Shown here: positions 46,108 through 58,014 of the stretch, piece after piece
How the letters are laid out: the number at the start of each line of letters is the position of its first letter
How positions within the stretch are numbered: the stretch's first letter is position 1
NCBI RefSeq assembly: GCF_001975725.1
Contig: NZ_CP019434.1
Coordinates: forward strand, 2,129,486-2,193,485
Length of the DNA: 64,000 bases
Source of the DNA: Acidihalobacter ferrooxydans
GTDB taxonomy: Bacteria; Pseudomonadota; Gammaproteobacteria; DSM-5130; Acidihalobacteraceae
Direction of reading: 5' to 3'
Notes under the pieces: generated by a model
Databases searched by the model: none
Told to the model about the DNA's origin: nothing
The model's input: only the letters and a program-made list of their open reading frames with translations
Translations under genes and position numbers: made by a program

Positions 46108-48417
46108 TTACATTTCCGGCGGCGGCGGGGCAATCACCTCGCGGTTGCCGTTACCCTGCATCGAACTGACGATGCCGGCCGCCTCCATATCTTCGATCAT
46201 ACGCGCTGCGCGGTTGTAGCCGATTTTCAAGCGGCGCTGCACATAGGAAATAGAAGCCTTGCGCGATTCGGTCACTACCGCGACCGCATCGTCATATAGC
46301 GGATCGGTTTCGCGTCCATCGTCACCGCCATCGAGGCCGGGGATGCCCTCGCCCGGCAGCGGTTCGTTGACGATTTCATCGAGATAGTCCGGCGCACCAA
46401 GCTTCTTGAGCGCCTCGACCACGCGGTGCACCTCCTGATCGCCAACGAACGCGCCATGCACGCGATCCGGCAGCGCCCTGCCCGGTGGCAGATAGAGCAT
46501 GTCGCCGGCCCCCAGCAGTTGTTCGGCACCCTGCTGATCGAGGATGGTGCGCGAATCGATGCGCGAGGACACCTGAAAGGCGATACGTGTCGGGATATTC
46601 GCCTTGATCAGACCGGTAATCACATCCACCGAGGGTCGCTGCGTGGCCAGAATCAGATGGATACCCGCGGCGCGGGCCTTCTGCGCAAGGCGTGCGATCA
46701 ACTCCTCGACCTTCTTCCCGACCACCATCATCATGTCGGCAAATTCGTCCACCACCACGACGATGAACGGCAGCGTCTCGAGCGCTGGCGGGCCTTCCTC
46801 CGCCACATGCTCCTCTGTCTTGTACAACGGATCGGCAATCGGCTCGCCGCGTTCGGCATGTTCGCGAACCTTGCGGTTGAAACCGGCCAGATTGCGCACG
46901 CCGAGCTTGGACATCAGCTTGTAGCGACGCTCCATCTCCGCAACGCACCAGCGCAGCGCGTTGGCCGCGTCCTTCATGTCTGTGACCACCGGTGTCAGCA
47001 GATGCGGAATCCCTTCGTAGACGCTCAGTTCCAGCATCTTCGGATCGATCAGAATCAGGCGCGCATCCTGGGGCAGCGCCTTGTACAGCAGACTGAGCAG
47101 CATCGCGTTGACCGCTACCGACTTGCCGGAACCGGTCGTACCCGCGACCAGCAGATGCGGCATGCGGGCCAGATCGGCCACGACCGGCGCACCGCTGATG
47201 TCCTTGCCGAGCGCCAGGGTCAGCGCGGACTTCGATTCGTCATAGGCCTTTGAGCGCAGGATTTCGCTGAGCGCCACGACTTCGCGATTTTCGTTCGGAA
47301 TTTCCAGCCCGATGACGGACTTGCCTGGAATCACCTCGACAATGCGCACACTGATCACCGACAGCGCGCGCGCCAGATCCTTGGCCAGATTGCTGATGCG
47401 GCTGACCTTGATGCCTGGCGCCGGCTGCAGCTCGAATCGCGTAATCACCGGTCCGGGATGAACCGCCACGACTTCGACCTCGATGCCGAAATCCGCGAGC
47501 TTGAGCTCGACCAGTTTCGACATTGCCGACAGCGCCTCGGCCGAATACGACCCCACGTGCTCTTTGGGCGCATCGAGCAACGCCAGCGGCGGCACTCCCG
47601 CCACATGCGGCGCATCGAACAACTGTATCTGCCGCTCTCGCTCGACCCGCTCACTGGTGTTGGGCATCACGATTTTCGGCTCGATCTTCGGCTGCGGCTT
47701 GGCGGCCCGTTTAGCGGTTTTTTGCTTCACCGAGACTTCACGCGCCGTGCGCGCCCTGGCCGCAGCCCGCCGTTCGCGCAGCGTGTTCAGCACACGATGA
47801 ATCCCTCGCGCCAGCGCGATCACCAGACGACCCGTCGCATCCATCAGCGCCAGCCAGGAAAGCCCGGTCGACAAGGTCGTGCCGGCCAGAAAAAGGCCCA
47901 GCAGGATCAGCGTCGAACCCAGCATGCCGGTAGCCTTCACCAGTTCTGCGCTGACCAGTGCGCCGAGGATGCCGCCCGCGTTCGACGGCAGGTAGCCTGA
48001 CGTGAAGTGCAGCGTCGCAAGACCGCAACCCGCAGCCACCACGATGCCGAAACCCAGCCAGCGCACCGCGAATTCCGCCGGGTCGAACGCCCCGTCCGTG
48101 CGCCGGCCACGAAACACCAGATAACCGCTGTAGCCGACCATCAGCGGCGCGAGATACGCCAGATACCCGAACAGCATCAGAAAGAGATCGGAAAACCAGG
48201 CACCCGCAAGCCCGCCTAGATTGGCGACCGGCCGGCCGAGCCCGGTCTGCGACCAGCCCGGGTCGCTCGGGTGATAACTGACCAGCGCGATGAACAGATA
48301 CAGCCCGGCGGCCAGAAACAGTAGCAAAGCGCCCTCGCGCAAGCCGCGCCTGCGACCGACGTTGAGCGATTTAAGCCATCCGAGTTTGCCGGGTGTTTTA
48401 GCCAAGTGTCGCGTCAC
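46108..48417 (-). CDS. ftsK: DNA translocase FtsK
   Basis: The 769-residue protein has four N-terminal spans (~28-180), a short linker, and the FtsK/SpoIIIE motor with Walker A GTTGSGKS (~420-427), Walker B '[15 protein letters not shown]', and a C-terminal gamma winged helix (KOPS-reading; '[20 protein letters not shown]'). The linker is much shorter than in E. coli FtsK (1329). It pumps chromosome ends to dif at the septum. A GTG start at 48417 with AAGG 8 nt upstream is used. Confidence 0.96.
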   Translation of the reverse strand: MTRHLAKTPGKLGWLKSLNVGRRRGLREGALLLFLAAGLYLFIALVSYHPSDPGWSQTGLGRPVANLGGLAGAWFSDLFLMLFGYLAYLAPLMVGYSGYLVFRGRRTDGAFDPAEFAVRWLGFGIVVAAGCGLATLHFTSGYLPSNAGGILGALVSAELVKATGMLGSTLILLGLFLAGTTLSTGLSWLALMDATGRLVIALARGIHRVLNTLRERRAAARARTAREVSVKQKTAKRAAKPQPKIEPKIVMPNTSERVERERQIQLFDAPHVAGVPPLALLDAPKEHVGSYSAEALSAMSKLVELKLADFGIEVEVVAVHPGPVITRFELQPAPGIKVSRISNLAKDLARALSVISVRIVEVIPGKSVIGLEIPNENREVVALSEILRSKAYDESKSALTLALGKDISGAPVVADLARMPHLLVAGTTGSGKSVAVNAMLLSLLYKALPQDARLILIDPKMLELSVYEGIPHLLTPVVTDMKDAANALRWCVAEMERRYKLMSKLGVRNLAGFNRKVREHAERGEPIADPLYKTEEHVAEEGPPALETLPFIVVVVDEFADMMMVVGKKVEELIARLAQKARAAGIHLILATQRPSVDVITGLIKANIPTRIAFQVSSRIDSRTILDQQGAEQLLGAGDMLYLPPGRALPDRVHGAFVGDQEVHRVVEALKKLGAPDYLDEIVNEPLPGEGIPGLDGGDDGRETDPLYDDAVAVVTESRKASISYVQRRLKIGYNRAARMIEDMEAAGIVSSMQGNGNREVIAPPPPEM

Positions 48418-48529
48418 TAAATACCTTAAATGCGCATGTTAACATACTGATTCAATGGAATATTGAATTTACATTTCACCTGACACGGGGCGAACCTGTC
48501 GTTTTGCCGTAACGGGCGCCATGCCGTAA

Positions 48530-49585
<1,056 letters not shown>

Positions 49586-49603
49586 ACGCCGCGACAACGC
49601 GCC

Positions 49604-50758
49604 ATGGCTCTGGAACTGCGCCTGCATCGAGGTCTGGGTGACATCGCGCCCGCCGACTGGGATCGCCTCGGCGGTGACCGCGATCCGTTTCTGAGTCATG
49701 CGTTTCTGCGCGCATTGGAAACCACGGCCTGCCTCGAACCCTACGGCTGGCACCCGCACCATCTCGTCGTTCACGGCGCGGACGATCGCCCGCTCGCCGC
49801 CATGCCGCTGTACCTCAAGACCAATTCCTACGGCGAGTTCGTATTCGACTGGTCCTGGGCCGGAGCCTACGAGCGCCAGGGCATCGAGTACTACCCGAAA
49901 CTGGTGTCGAGCATCCCCTACACGCCCGCGACCGGCCAGCGTCTGCTGTTCGTGCCGGACGCATCCGAGCGCGACGCACTGGCCGGGCTGCTGGTGCAGC
50001 AAGCCATCGACATCGCGCAGCGCAACGCCCTCTCCGGCGCGCACTGGCTGTTCACGCCGCCCGACCAGACCGAATTGCTGCACCACCAGCACGGCTTGAT
50101 GCGCCGCATGGGATGCCAGTACCACTGGCACAACCACGATTACGCCGATTTCGATGCATTTCTCGCCGATTTTACGGCGCAAAAACGCAAAAAACTGCGC
50201 CGCGAACGCCGTCGCGCAATCGAAGAAGGTGTCACGCTGCATGTATTGCATGGCGACGAAGCCGACGCCCCCACCCTCGACGCCTTTCACCGCTTCTACC
50301 TCGACACCTTCGAGAAACACATGGGCATACCTACCCTGAGCCGGGAATTCTTCCATGAAGTCGCCGCCGGGCTGGGCCGGCGCTTCGTACTGGTCATGGC
50401 CCGTCATGGCGGGGAATGGGTCGCGGGCGCGGTCAACTTCCGCAGCGACACCACGCTGTATGGACGCTACTGGGGCTGCCGCGAGGCCTACCACAGCCTG
50501 CATTTCGAAACGTGCTACTACCAGGGCATCGACTACTGCATCGCCGCGGGCCTGCAACGTTTCGAGCCCGGCGCACAGGGCGAGCACAAGATCAGCCGGG
50601 GTTTTCTCCCGACCCCGACCTGGTCGGCCCATTGGATCGCGAACGAACACATGCGCCCTCACCTGGAGATATTTTGCTCGCGTGAAGAACGCATGATGCA
50701 AGCGCAGTGCGCAGAACTGCGCCAGCACAGCCCGTTCCGTCAGGCTCTGGAGCGTTAA
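49604..50758 (+). CDS. FemAB/GNAT-like acyltransferase (COG3146 type)
   Basis: The 384-residue protein matches the PF04339 FemAB-like family: N-terminal '[15 protein letters not shown]', central '[13 protein letters not shown]', and '[27 protein letters not shown]'. Members are predicted N-acyl or aminoacyl transferases acting on small molecules or peptides; no substrate is established. It sits between trxB and aat, 18 nt and 8 nt away, and is probably co-transcribed with both. Aat also transfers amino acids, which may be relevant. Confidence 0.85.
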   Translation: MALELRLHRGLGDIAPADWDRLGGDRDPFLSHAFLRALETTACLEPYGWHPHHLVVHGADDRPLAAMPLYLKTNSYGEFVFDWSWAGAYERQGIEYYPKLVSSIPYTPATGQRLLFVPDASERDALAGLLVQQAIDIAQRNALSGAHWLFTPPDQTELLHHQHGLMRRMGCQYHWHNHDYADFDAFLADFTAQKRKKLRRERRRAIEEGVTLHVLHGDEADAPTLDAFHRFYLDTFEKHMGIPTLSREFFHEVAAGLGRRFVLVMARHGGEWVAGAVNFRSDTTLYGRYWGCREAYHSLHFETCYYQGIDYCIAAGLQRFEPGAQGEHKISRGFLPTPTWSAHWIANEHMRPHLEIFCSREERMMQAQCAELRQHSPFRQALER

Positions 50759-50766
50759 CCCGCACC

Positions 50767-51513
50767 ATGCCCACCCTGCCCTGGCTCGACCCGCGCACAC
50801 CCGATCAGGCATTCCCGCCCGTCGAACACGCCTTACGCGAACCGAACGGACTGCTTGCCGTCGCCGGCGACCTTCACCCGCAACGACTTCTCGCCGCCTA
50901 TCGGCACGGCATTTTCCCCTGGTATGAGGACGGTCAACCCATACTCTGGTGGTCGCCCGATCCGCGCGCGGTGCTGTTCGCCGATGAATTTCGCCTGCAC
51001 CGCAGCCTGCGCAAGCGCCTGCGCAACAGCGGCATGCGCGTGACGCTCGACACGCAATTCCGCGCCGTCATGCAAGCCTGCGGCGCACCCCGCGACGGTC
51101 AGAACGGCACCTGGATCACCCCTGACATGCTCACCGCATATGACACGCTGCACCGGCTCGGCTACGCGCATTGCGCGGAAACATGGGATCGGGACGGACA
51201 CCTGGTCGGCGGACTCTACGGCCTTGCAATCGGTCGGGTCTTTTTCGGCGAATCGATGTTCAGCCGCGTTGCAGACGCATCCAAGATCGCCCTGGCAACA
51301 CTCGTCTGCCAGTTACAGAACTGGGGGTTCGAGATGATCGATTGCCAGCAGGCGACAGGGCATCTGATGCGTTTCGGCGCGCGCGAAATTCCTCGCGCCG
51401 AATTCGTCCAGCGCCTGCAGCGCGACTGCGCGCGCGAGCACCTGCCCGGTCCCTGGCAGTTGCAGGAACATCTGCATGTCGATCAGTGGAATCCGCTTGC
51501 TGCGCGCCGTTGA
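50767..51513 (+). CDS. aat: Leucyl/phenylalanyl-tRNA-protein transferase
   Basis: The 248-residue protein starts [20 protein letters not shown], with '[25 protein letters not shown]' and '[15 protein letters not shown]', signatures of Aat. It adds Leu/Phe to N-terminal Arg/Lys residues for ClpAPS degradation. The frame extends upstream, but the ATG at 50767 is canonical. Confidence 0.95.
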   Translation: MPTLPWLDPRTPDQAFPPVEHALREPNGLLAVAGDLHPQRLLAAYRHGIFPWYEDGQPILWWSPDPRAVLFADEFRLHRSLRKRLRNSGMRVTLDTQFRAVMQACGAPRDGQNGTWITPDMLTAYDTLHRLGYAHCAETWDRDGHLVGGLYGLAIGRVFFGESMFSRVADASKIALATLVCQLQNWGFEMIDCQQATGHLMRFGAREIPRAEFVQRLQRDCAREHLPGPWQLQEHLHVDQWNPLAARR

Positions 51514-51549
51514 CGCAAGCATTTTTCGTGCATCGCGAACCCGCATCCC

Positions 51550-52296
51550 TCAGCGCGAAGTCACCAGAGCTTCCAGCAGACGCTTGACCTTTTCCATGCC
51601 GGACACGAGGTTTGCGCTGATCTCGTCCATGGTAATGACCGTGCCGTCGCCCCGGCCGGGCGCCCAGTTGGCCACCACCGCGCAACTCGCGTAGCAAAGC
51701 CCGAGTTCACGCGCCAAAGCCGCCTCCGGCATGCCGGTCATACCCACGACGTCGCAGCCGTCGCGTTCGAGCCGGTCGATTTCGGCCGCACTTTCCAGAC
51801 GTGGCCCCTGCGTTGCTCCATAGGTCGCCTTGTCGATCACATCAAGCCCGGCAGAGGCACCGGCCTGAATCAGACGGGCGCGCAACTCGGCGCAATAGGG
51901 CTCGGTGAAATCGATATGCGTAACGTGTTCGAGATCCTCCTCGAAAAACGTATGCGCACGGGCCCAGGTGTAATCAATGACCTGGTCGGGTATCGCAACA
52001 CGGCACGGTTCCATGGCCGGCGTAACCCCACCGACCGCGGCGACCGCGACGACATGCGTCAAACCGATATGCCGCAACGCCCACAGATTGGCGCGATAGT
52101 TCACGCGGTGCGGCGGGATATTGTGCGTCGAGCCATGACGCGGGATGAACGCGACAGCATGCCCCAAAAGCCGGCCATGCGTGACGGGGCCGGAGGGCTC
52201 GCCATACGGTGTATGGACGACTTCCCTGCGGGTGATTTCGAGTCCGGAAAGCCGTGTCAGCCCCGTACCGCCGATAATCGCCAGATCAGACATCAA
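51550..52296 (-). CDS. mtnP: S-methyl-5'-thioinosine/thioadenosine phosphorylase
   Basis: A 248-residue PNP-family enzyme ('AIIGGTGLT', 'RHGSTHNIPPHRVNYRAN', 'GMTGMPEAALAREL', 'NWAPGRG') matching the MTIP type known from Pseudomonas aeruginosa PA3004, which cleaves methylthioinosine in methionine/purine salvage. Substrate (MTI versus MTA) cannot be fixed by eye. Next upstream gene on the same strand is hpt, another purine-salvage enzyme. Confidence 0.88.
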   Translation of the reverse strand: MMSDLAIIGGTGLTRLSGLEITRREVVHTPYGEPSGPVTHGRLLGHAVAFIPRHGSTHNIPPHRVNYRANLWALRHIGLTHVVAVAAVGGVTPAMEPCRVAIPDQVIDYTWARAHTFFEEDLEHVTHIDFTEPYCAELRARLIQAGASAGLDVIDKATYGATQGPRLESAAEIDRLERDGCDVVGMTGMPEAALARELGLCYASCAVVANWAPGRGDGTVITMDEISANLVSGMEKVKRLLEALVTSR

Positions 52297-52485
52297 CCGG
52301 TTACCTTAGAATTCATGCCAGATCATCCATTAGACGAGCTTTTCATGCCAACGCATTGAATAAATAAGAGTTTCATGGGATATTGCGCAAGGCAATGCCG
52401 TTCTCTCAGAAAAACCCTATACAGCCAATCTGCAGCATGATCGTGACGACGCAGCAGATCGATCATCCGGGGGTCATGAGCAGGC

Positions 52486-53094
52486 TCAGGCCGGATCGCA
52501 CACGGCATAGATGCCGGACACGTTGCGCAGGTATTCGTGATAATCCAGGCCGTGCCCGAAAACGAATTTGTCTGCAACGCCGAGCCCGACAAAATCGGCT
52601 TTCAAACCGGCATATTTGCGGTCGTGGTGCTTCTCGACCAGCACCGCACAGCCGACCGAGGCCGCACCGGCTTGGCGGCAGTCTTCCAGAACCGCAGCCA
52701 GCGTGTGCCCTTCGTCAAGAATGTCGTCCAGCACCAGAACGTGGCGCCCGTCCAGTGACAACTTGGGCCGTGCGCGCCACTGCACCTCATGCCCGGTGGT
52801 GCCGCTGCGGTAACGCGTTGCATGCAGATAGTCGACCTGCAGCGGAAATTCAAGGCGCGTGAGCAGTTGACCGGCGAACACAAAACCGCCCGTCATAATC
52901 ACCAGCAGCAGAGGATCTTTATCGCCGAATGACTCGGTAATGGAGGCGGCCAGCGCATCAAGCGCTTGCTCGACGTCGCCAGCCGTGTGCAGACACTCGG
53001 CGTTCTCCAGGACACGCCGTGCATCCGCAGCTGTCGTAATCACGGGCGCCTTCTGCTCTTTACTGATTGCATTGCCGCCCATGACGACCCCCAT
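52486..53094 (-). CDS. hpt: Hypoxanthine-guanine phosphoribosyltransferase
   Basis: The ~202-residue type I PRTase has the PRPP motif 'VLVLDDILDEGHTL' and 'LLVIMTGGFVFAGQLL' and 'KADFVGLGVADKFVFGHG'. It recycles hypoxanthine/guanine. Start is MGVVMGGN (53094) or the internal MGGN (53082). It shares strand with mtnP downstream and dsrE2 upstream; a 189-bp gap separates it from mtnP. Confidence 0.9.
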   Translation of the reverse strand: MGVVMGGNAISKEQKAPVITTAADARRVLENAECLHTAGDVEQALDALAASITESFGDKDPLLLVIMTGGFVFAGQLLTRLEFPLQVDYLHATRYRSGTTGHEVQWRARPKLSLDGRHVLVLDDILDEGHTLAAVLEDCRQAGAASVGCAVLVEKHHDRKYAGLKADFVGLGVADKFVFGHGLDYHEYLRNVSGIYAVCDPA

Positions 53095-53099
53095 AAGTC

Positions 53100-53468
53100 T
53101 TAATAGGTGAAGGTGACGGTATCGTCGTCCATCGCCTCGCTGATCACGTAGGCGCCGCCGACCGTTTCCTCGATTTCGGGAATCAGATCGTCGCCCCACA
53201 GATCCAGCGTCGGGGTGCAGACCTTGAACACCGCACCAGCTTCGACGGCGTCCTTGATGAATTCGTAGACGGATTTTCCGCTACCTTCCTGCACATACAG
53301 ATTTTCCGCCACGCCCTTCTTGGCCAACTCGCCGGCGCGCGCGGTCAGGATAACCTCGACTTCATATTCCATCGCCGCCGCCACGGTCGCCTGGAAGAAG
53401 GGCGCGCCCAGCTCGGAGGGGTTGGCGGGATCAGTGTTCACCATCACGATCAAGAGCTTGTCAGCCAT
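53100..53468 (-). CDS. DsrE-family sulfur-relay-like protein (paralog 2)
   Basis: The 122-residue protein begins MADKLLIVMVNTD, has 'LGAPFFQATVAAAMEYEVEV' and a single Cys84 ('FKVCTP'). It is collinear with the first copy (19635) and keeps the same Cys and the ending (VTFTY versus ATLTY). Placement next to hpt and mtnP may reflect sulfur and methylthio-nucleoside salvage. Sulfur relay is inferred from family only. Confidence 0.8.
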   Translation of the reverse strand: MADKLLIVMVNTDPANPSELGAPFFQATVAAAMEYEVEVILTARAGELAKKGVAENLYVQEGSGKSVYEFIKDAVEAGAVFKVCTPTLDLWGDDLIPEIEETVGGAYVISEAMDDDTVTFTY

Positions 53469-53571
53469 TGGTAGTACTCTCCATACTATTGAATTGCATC
53501 GTTGCGGGAGGCGGCATTATAGGCACGCGCCCTCCGCTTTGCCAGTCGTGGTGTCGGCGTTCGCCAACCCC

Positions 53572-54471
53572 TCAGCGTCGACAGACTTCCCGCAGCGCCG
53601 CAGCCGATTCGCGGGCCGTTTTTTCGCCATCGGCAATCGCTTCGACCCCACGGTGAAAATCCATCAAGCCGATCCGCGCGAGACGCGGCGCAAGCAGCAA
53701 CTCCGGCGGGTCGCCGGCCATGCGGCTGCGGGTAATTCTCGCCGACATGATATTGATGCTGCGCCCAAGCACTTCGAGGATCGAGGGCGAGGCGACCGCA
53801 TCGTCATCACGCAGGAACGGCCCGAACCACTGCGATACCCGGTCGAGCACACCCTCCTCGAACTCAGTGGCCTGCTGCGCGGCGGGAGGATGGGCGATCC
53901 TGTGCCGTTCGAGAAGATCTGCGTTCAGATCCACCGCGATCACGATATCCGCCCCAAAGGCCCGGCACAGGGACACTGGCACGGGATTGACCAGACCGCC
54001 GTCGACCAGCCAGCGTCCGTCGTAAACATGAGGTGCGAACAGCCCCGGCAAGGCCATCGATGCGCGCGTGGCTGACAATAACGACCCTTCGCGCAACCAC
54101 ACCTCGTTGCCGATGATCAGGTCGGTCGCCACGGCGCCATACGACGAATCCAGACTTGCGATGTCCTGATCCGGAATGAGTTGCTCAAGCGCATCGAGCA
54201 GGCGTTGACCTGAAATCAGACCACCGGCGAGGCGCAGATCGAGCAGCGAGAACACCTGCCGCCGGGTGAGCTTCCCGACCCACGCCGAAAATTCATCAAA
54301 TGCGCCACTGACCCAGGCCGCGCCAACCAGAGCTCCGACCGAGGTGCCACACACGATGTCCGGCGCGATGCCCAATTCGCGCAGCACGCGCAAGACGCCG
54401 ATATGCGCCCAGCCGCGCGCCGCGCCACTGCCCAGCGCCAGGCCAATGCGCGGCGTCCGTGCGGCGCTCAT
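53572..54471 (-). CDS. rssA: Patatin-like phospholipase (RssA-like)
   Basis: The 299-residue protein has the glycine-rich oxyanion loop 'GSGAARGWAHIG', the nucleophile motif GTSVG (Ser ~46) and the catalytic Asp in 'DGGLVNPVPV', the patatin Ser-Asp dyad. RssA-like enzymes are lipolytic acyl hydrolases with unclear substrates. The start overlaps the upstream mscS-type gene stop (ATGA). No signal peptide is seen. Confidence 0.88.
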   Translation of the reverse strand: MSAARTPRIGLALGSGAARGWAHIGVLRVLRELGIAPDIVCGTSVGALVGAAWVSGAFDEFSAWVGKLTRRQVFSLLDLRLAGGLISGQRLLDALEQLIPDQDIASLDSSYGAVATDLIIGNEVWLREGSLLSATRASMALPGLFAPHVYDGRWLVDGGLVNPVPVSLCRAFGADIVIAVDLNADLLERHRIAHPPAAQQATEFEEGVLDRVSQWFGPFLRDDDAVASPSILEVLGRSINIMSARITRSRMAGDPPELLLAPRLARIGLMDFHRGVEAIADGEKTARESAAALREVCRR

Positions 54472-55589
54472 CGCGCCAACTCCGCGGCCCTGGCATCGGC
54501 GTCGGTTCCTGCCAGATGCACAGTGCGGGTGGGAAAGGCGATTTCGGCGCCATGCGCGGCGATGATCTGCGCCACGCGCAGCAGCACGGCCTCCTTCACG
54601 GCATGGTAATGCGCCCAATCGGTCGTGCGCGTGAAGCAGTAGATAAAGAAATCCAGCGACGAACTGCCGAAGGCATTGAAATTCACCATCAGCGTTTGCG
54701 TAACATCAATTTCCGGATCAGCGCGCAACATGCTCTCGACATCGCGCACGATAGGCCCCATCGCGGCAATGTCGTCGTAACGCACGCCGATGGTTTCGTT
54801 GATGCGCCGATGGCTCATGCGCGAAGGATTCACCACCGCCATGCTGGCGAACAGGGAGTTGGGCACGTAGATCGGCCGCTTGTCGAAACCGCGAATGCGC
54901 GTCAGCCGCCAGCCGATATCCTCGACGGTACCCTCGATGTCGCGATCCGGCGACCTGATCCAGTCGCCCACCGCGAACGGGCGGTCCAGATAGATCATCA
55001 GCCCGCCGAAGAAATTTGCCAGAATATCCTTTGCGGCGAAACCGATGGCCAGGCCGCCAATCCCGCCGAAAGCGAGCACGCCGGAGATACTGAAACCGAG
55101 GCTTTGCAGCGTCACGAGCACGCCGGTAATCAGCACGGACGCGCGCAGCAAGCGCCCCAGCGCCTTGACCGTGGTGCGATCCACATCCTGCCCCAATCGC
55201 TGGCGGTGCTCGATAACCGCCTCTTCGAGCCCGACCACCAGCCGCACCAGAAACCAGACCAGAGCCACGATAACGCCGATCGTGCGCAGCGGCCCGACGG
55301 CGGCAAACAACGCCGCACCGGTATCCTGCCGGATGATCTCGCCGGCCATGCCCAGACCGATCACCCAGACCAGCAGCCGCAGGGGCCGGGTGGCGGCATC
55401 GAAAACGATATCGTCCCACTTGTTTGCGCTGCGCTCGACCCGGGCTCGCAATCTGCGCAGCACACGCGCCAGCACGAAATTGGTGATCAGAACCGCCAGC
55501 ACGACAAAAAAGACCTGCACGACCCACCCGAGCATGTCATACCGGCGAACGAACGCCAGTACCGCGCTCTCATACCCAGAAATATCCAC
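54468..55589 (-). CDS. MscS-family mechanosensitive channel
   Basis: The 373-residue protein has N-terminal spans, a Gly/Ala-rich pore helix ('GVLAFGGIGGLAIGFAAKD') and the MscS beta domain ('DRPFAVGDWIRSPDRDIEGTVEDIGWRLTRIR'). It likely relieves osmotic downshock. Length is larger than E. coli MscS (286) and nearer the YnaI group (343). It is coupled to the patatin gene. Confidence 0.9.
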   Translation of the reverse strand: MDISGYESAVLAFVRRYDMLGWVVQVFFVVLAVLITNFVLARVLRRLRARVERSANKWDDIVFDAATRPLRLLVWVIGLGMAGEIIRQDTGAALFAAVGPLRTIGVIVALVWFLVRLVVGLEEAVIEHRQRLGQDVDRTTVKALGRLLRASVLITGVLVTLQSLGFSISGVLAFGGIGGLAIGFAAKDILANFFGGLMIYLDRPFAVGDWIRSPDRDIEGTVEDIGWRLTRIRGFDKRPIYVPNSLFASMAVVNPSRMSHRRINETIGVRYDDIAAMGPIVRDVESMLRADPEIDVTQTLMVNFNAFGSSSLDFFIYCFTRTTDWAHYHAVKEAVLLRVAQIIAAHGAEIAFPTRTVHLAGTDADARAAELAR

Positions 55590-55641
55590 ACCCCCTCCTT
55601 CCCGGACTCCATCGGCGATGCCCGCGCGGCACCGCCGCTGT

Positions 55642-56700
55642 TCAAACGTTCAATTCCGGCTCGGCTTCACCCAATACGGTCAATGCGCGATGCGCCTCGC
55701 GCCAGCGTGCCTGCTGGCGGAGCCTGCCCAGGCCCGCCACCGATCCGTGCCCATGAAAGCGGGTCAGACGCACGCGCGCCACCGGATCGTCGTGCGCAGC
55801 GAATGTGTCGAGCACCGCAGCCGCCCCCTCCGGGTGGTTACAGACCAGCACCATATCGCAACCGGCTTCGAGCGCAGCGCCTGCCCGCGCCGGATAATCG
55901 CCGATGAACTCCGCCCCCGCCATGCTCAGATCGTCGCTGAAAATAGCGCCCTGAAAACCCAGCCGCCCGCGCAATATTTCACCCAGCCAATAACGGGAAA
56001 ATCCGGCCGGCATCTCGTCGACCTGCGTGTAGCGCACGTGCGCCGGCATCACGCCGGCCAGCACCCCGTCAGACAACAGCTCGAAGGGCAGGATATCGGT
56101 GTCGAGAATACGCTCCAGCGTGCGATCATCTCTCGGCAAGGTCAGATGCGAATCCTCACGCACCCCGCCATGACCGGGGAAATGCTTACCGACCGCCGCC
56201 ATGCCCGCATCGCGCATCCCGCGGATATACGCCTGCGCCAACGCGCCCACCGCATGCGGCTCGTGGTGGAACGCGCGATCACCGATCACGCCACTCAACC
56301 CATGATTGAGATCGAGCACCGGCGCGAAACTGAAATCCACCCCCACCGCGCGCAACTCCGCCGCCATCAGCCACCCGGCCTGTTCGGCAAGCGTGCGACC
56401 CTGCGCCGCGTCCTGATCGTAGACGGCGCCGAGCGCCGCTGCCGGCGGCAAGCGTGTAAACCCGTCGCGAAACCGTTGCACCCGCCCGCCCTCGTGATCG
56501 ACGGCAACCAGCAGATGCGGGTCGCGCGCGGCGTGAATCGCCGCAACCAACGCGCTCAGTTGCTCAGGTGATTCATAGTTGCGACTGAACAGAATGACGC
56601 CACCGGTCTGCGGATGGCACAGCATTTCGCGCTCCATCTCGGACAGTTCGATGCCGACCAAATCGAGCATGACTTGACCAGGGCCCATGACGCCTCCCAA
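55642..56700 (-). CDS. nagZ: Beta-N-acetylhexosaminidase NagZ
   Basis: The 352-residue GH3 enzyme has 'KHFPGHG' with the catalytic-histidine loop, 'FSDDLSM' (nucleophile Asp) and 'RNYESPEQL'. NagZ removes GlcNAc from muropeptides in cell-wall recycling. Start may be 56700 or the internal MLDLVG. A 52-nt gap separates it from the mscS gene downstream. Confidence 0.93.
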   Translation of the reverse strand: MGGVMGPGQVMLDLVGIELSEMEREMLCHPQTGGVILFSRNYESPEQLSALVAAIHAARDPHLLVAVDHEGGRVQRFRDGFTRLPPAAALGAVYDQDAAQGRTLAEQAGWLMAAELRAVGVDFSFAPVLDLNHGLSGVIGDRAFHHEPHAVGALAQAYIRGMRDAGMAAVGKHFPGHGGVREDSHLTLPRDDRTLERILDTDILPFELLSDGVLAGVMPAHVRYTQVDEMPAGFSRYWLGEILRGRLGFQGAIFSDDLSMAGAEFIGDYPARAGAALEAGCDMVLVCNHPEGAAAVLDTFAAHDDPVARVRLTRFHGHGSVAGLGRLRQQARWREAHRALTVLGEAEPELNV

Positions 56701-56829
56701 AACCGAAAATCAGGAGCGGATTGTAGCGGTTTTCACGACAATCCAGATATTCCGCTGCCTGGGAGCCGACCAAACCTGGAGGTTCATGGCGACACGAGTG
56801 AGCATGAGCAATAGGGGTTCTGTTTGACA

Positions 56830-56935
56830 GCGGTTCTGTTCGACGACGGCTCTATTTGACGAATAGAACGGATTGTGAACCCATCGGCCCAACGCCGCCG
56901 CCGGGTTTTCCGGGTCCGACGGGTTCCAAAGGCCC
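56830..56935. repeat. Partial family A repeat, copy A5
   Basis: About 105 bp sharing TTTGACGAATAGAACGG and CCCATCGGCCCAACGCCG with the family core, and ending GGGTCCGACGGGTTCC like the right terminal repeat. The left terminal repeat is not evident. Confidence 0.65.
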
Positions 56936-56955
56936 TTTACGCATGAATTGCAGGC

Positions 56956-56984
56956 AAAAAAAGAGGGGCGCATCAAGCGCCCCT
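56956..56984 (-). terminator. Rho-independent terminator
   Basis: On the minus strand an 8-bp stem (AGGGGCGC with loop TTGAT) is followed by TCTTTTTTT. It lies about 250 nt downstream of the small membrane gene at 57237 and could end the ybjQ unit. Confidence 0.75.
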
Positions 56985-57236
56985 TAAGCAGGAGGAGTCG
57001 ACCAGGATCACAGAGAGACACAATGAGATCCTGACCGTACATAATGCATGAGCTGTGCCAACTCACGAAAACCCCGTCACACAAGCATTTCTGGCTATCG
57101 CGCCATTCCCGGCTCGCACCAGGAGTGCACATCCGTGGCGTGTACGCCCACTTTGTGTGCCTATGCCGACGTGAGTGTGGGCACGCAGCTGCGCACGCTC
57201 GCTCTGACGCATGCCGAGGGTTACATAGACCGAGGG

Positions 57237-57554
57237 TCAGCGGCGCGGCACGTCCGGCACGACGACATAGTGCCGCTGCGCTGTCGCCGGGTCGAAGTAA
57301 ACCGCCATCAGCCGGCCGGTTTGCGTATCCCGGAAGCGTTCGCCGGTATCTTCCCAGCCCGGTTCCGGCCGCAGGTCGCTCACGCGCTTGTAGCGCCAGC
57401 GTTCGATCAGCAGACTGACCAGCACCACCGCGCTCAATACAAACAGCTGCGTCGCAAGCGCCTTGCCGCTGCCACTGGCGGCGAAAAACAATGACAGCGC
57501 GACACCCAGCGCACTCAGCCACAGCAGCGCGGTGCGCAGCCTCGATTTGTACAT
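57237..57554 (-). CDS. Small membrane protein
   Basis: A 105-residue protein with two N-terminal spans (~8-26 and ~32-52) and a soluble tail ('RPEPGWEDTGERFRDTQTG'). No family recognised. It is coupled to the ybjQ gene by a 1-nt TGATG overlap, so they are probably one unit. Confidence 0.7.
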   Translation of the reverse strand: MYKSRLRTALLWLSALGVALSLFFAASGSGKALATQLFVLSAVVLVSLLIERWRYKRVSDLRPEPGWEDTGERFRDTQTGRLMAVYFDPATAQRHYVVVPDVPRR

Positions 57555-57877
57555 CAAGACGCCTTTTGCAGCACGACAGCGGTGCCATAGGCGACGATTT
57601 CGCTCATGTTCTGACCTATTTCGGCCGAATCGAAGCGCATCATCACCACGGCATTGGCGCCCATCGCGGCGGCGTTCTGCGTCAGCCGATCGAGCGCGTG
57701 GCGGCGCGCCTCCTCCAGCATCTGCGTATATTCATGAATTTCGCCGCCGACCACCGAACGCAGCCCGGCCATGAGATTGCCGCCCAGCCCCCGGCTGCGC
57801 ACGACCACGCCGAACACCTGCCCCTTGACCTCGACCACCGTGTGGCCGGGTACGTTTTCCGTCGTGACGATCAACAT
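57554..57877 (-). CDS. ybjQ: YbjQ/UPF0145 heavy-metal-binding-domain protein
   Basis: The 107-residue protein has the UPF0145 pattern 'NVPGHTVVEVKGQVFGVVVRS' and 'ANAVVMMRFDSAEIG'. Function is unproven; the fold is a pentameric alpha/beta unit. Overlaps the small membrane gene. Confidence 0.88.
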   Translation of the reverse strand: MLIVTTENVPGHTVVEVKGQVFGVVVRSRGLGGNLMAGLRSVVGGEIHEYTQMLEEARRHALDRLTQNAAAMGANAVVMMRFDSAEIGQNMSEIVAYGTAVVLQKAS

Positions 57878-58014
57878 CGTGTCACCGCCTGTGCCTGCTT
57901 TGCCCTCATCCGGACGGAAAGTTTAACCCGGATTGAATGCTCCATGAATGCTCGATTAACAAGGCTGGTGCGACGGGATCGAACACCGTCGACACCCTGT
58001 GCCAACGCTGAGGC

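Larger units (their letters stand above)
56701..57236. other. Gap upstream of nagZ holding a partial family A repeat and a terminator
   Basis: This 536-bp region contains the nagZ promoter region, a partial family A copy (56830-56935) and a rho-independent terminator (56956-56984). The remaining 57000-57236 segment has no credible gene; short frames on either strand do not resemble known proteins. Confidence 0.5.

Noticed and set aside
52297-52485. Possible family B copy between mtnP and hpt
   Set aside because: Only one end (CAGATCATCCATTAG) resembles the family; no inverted partner was found.
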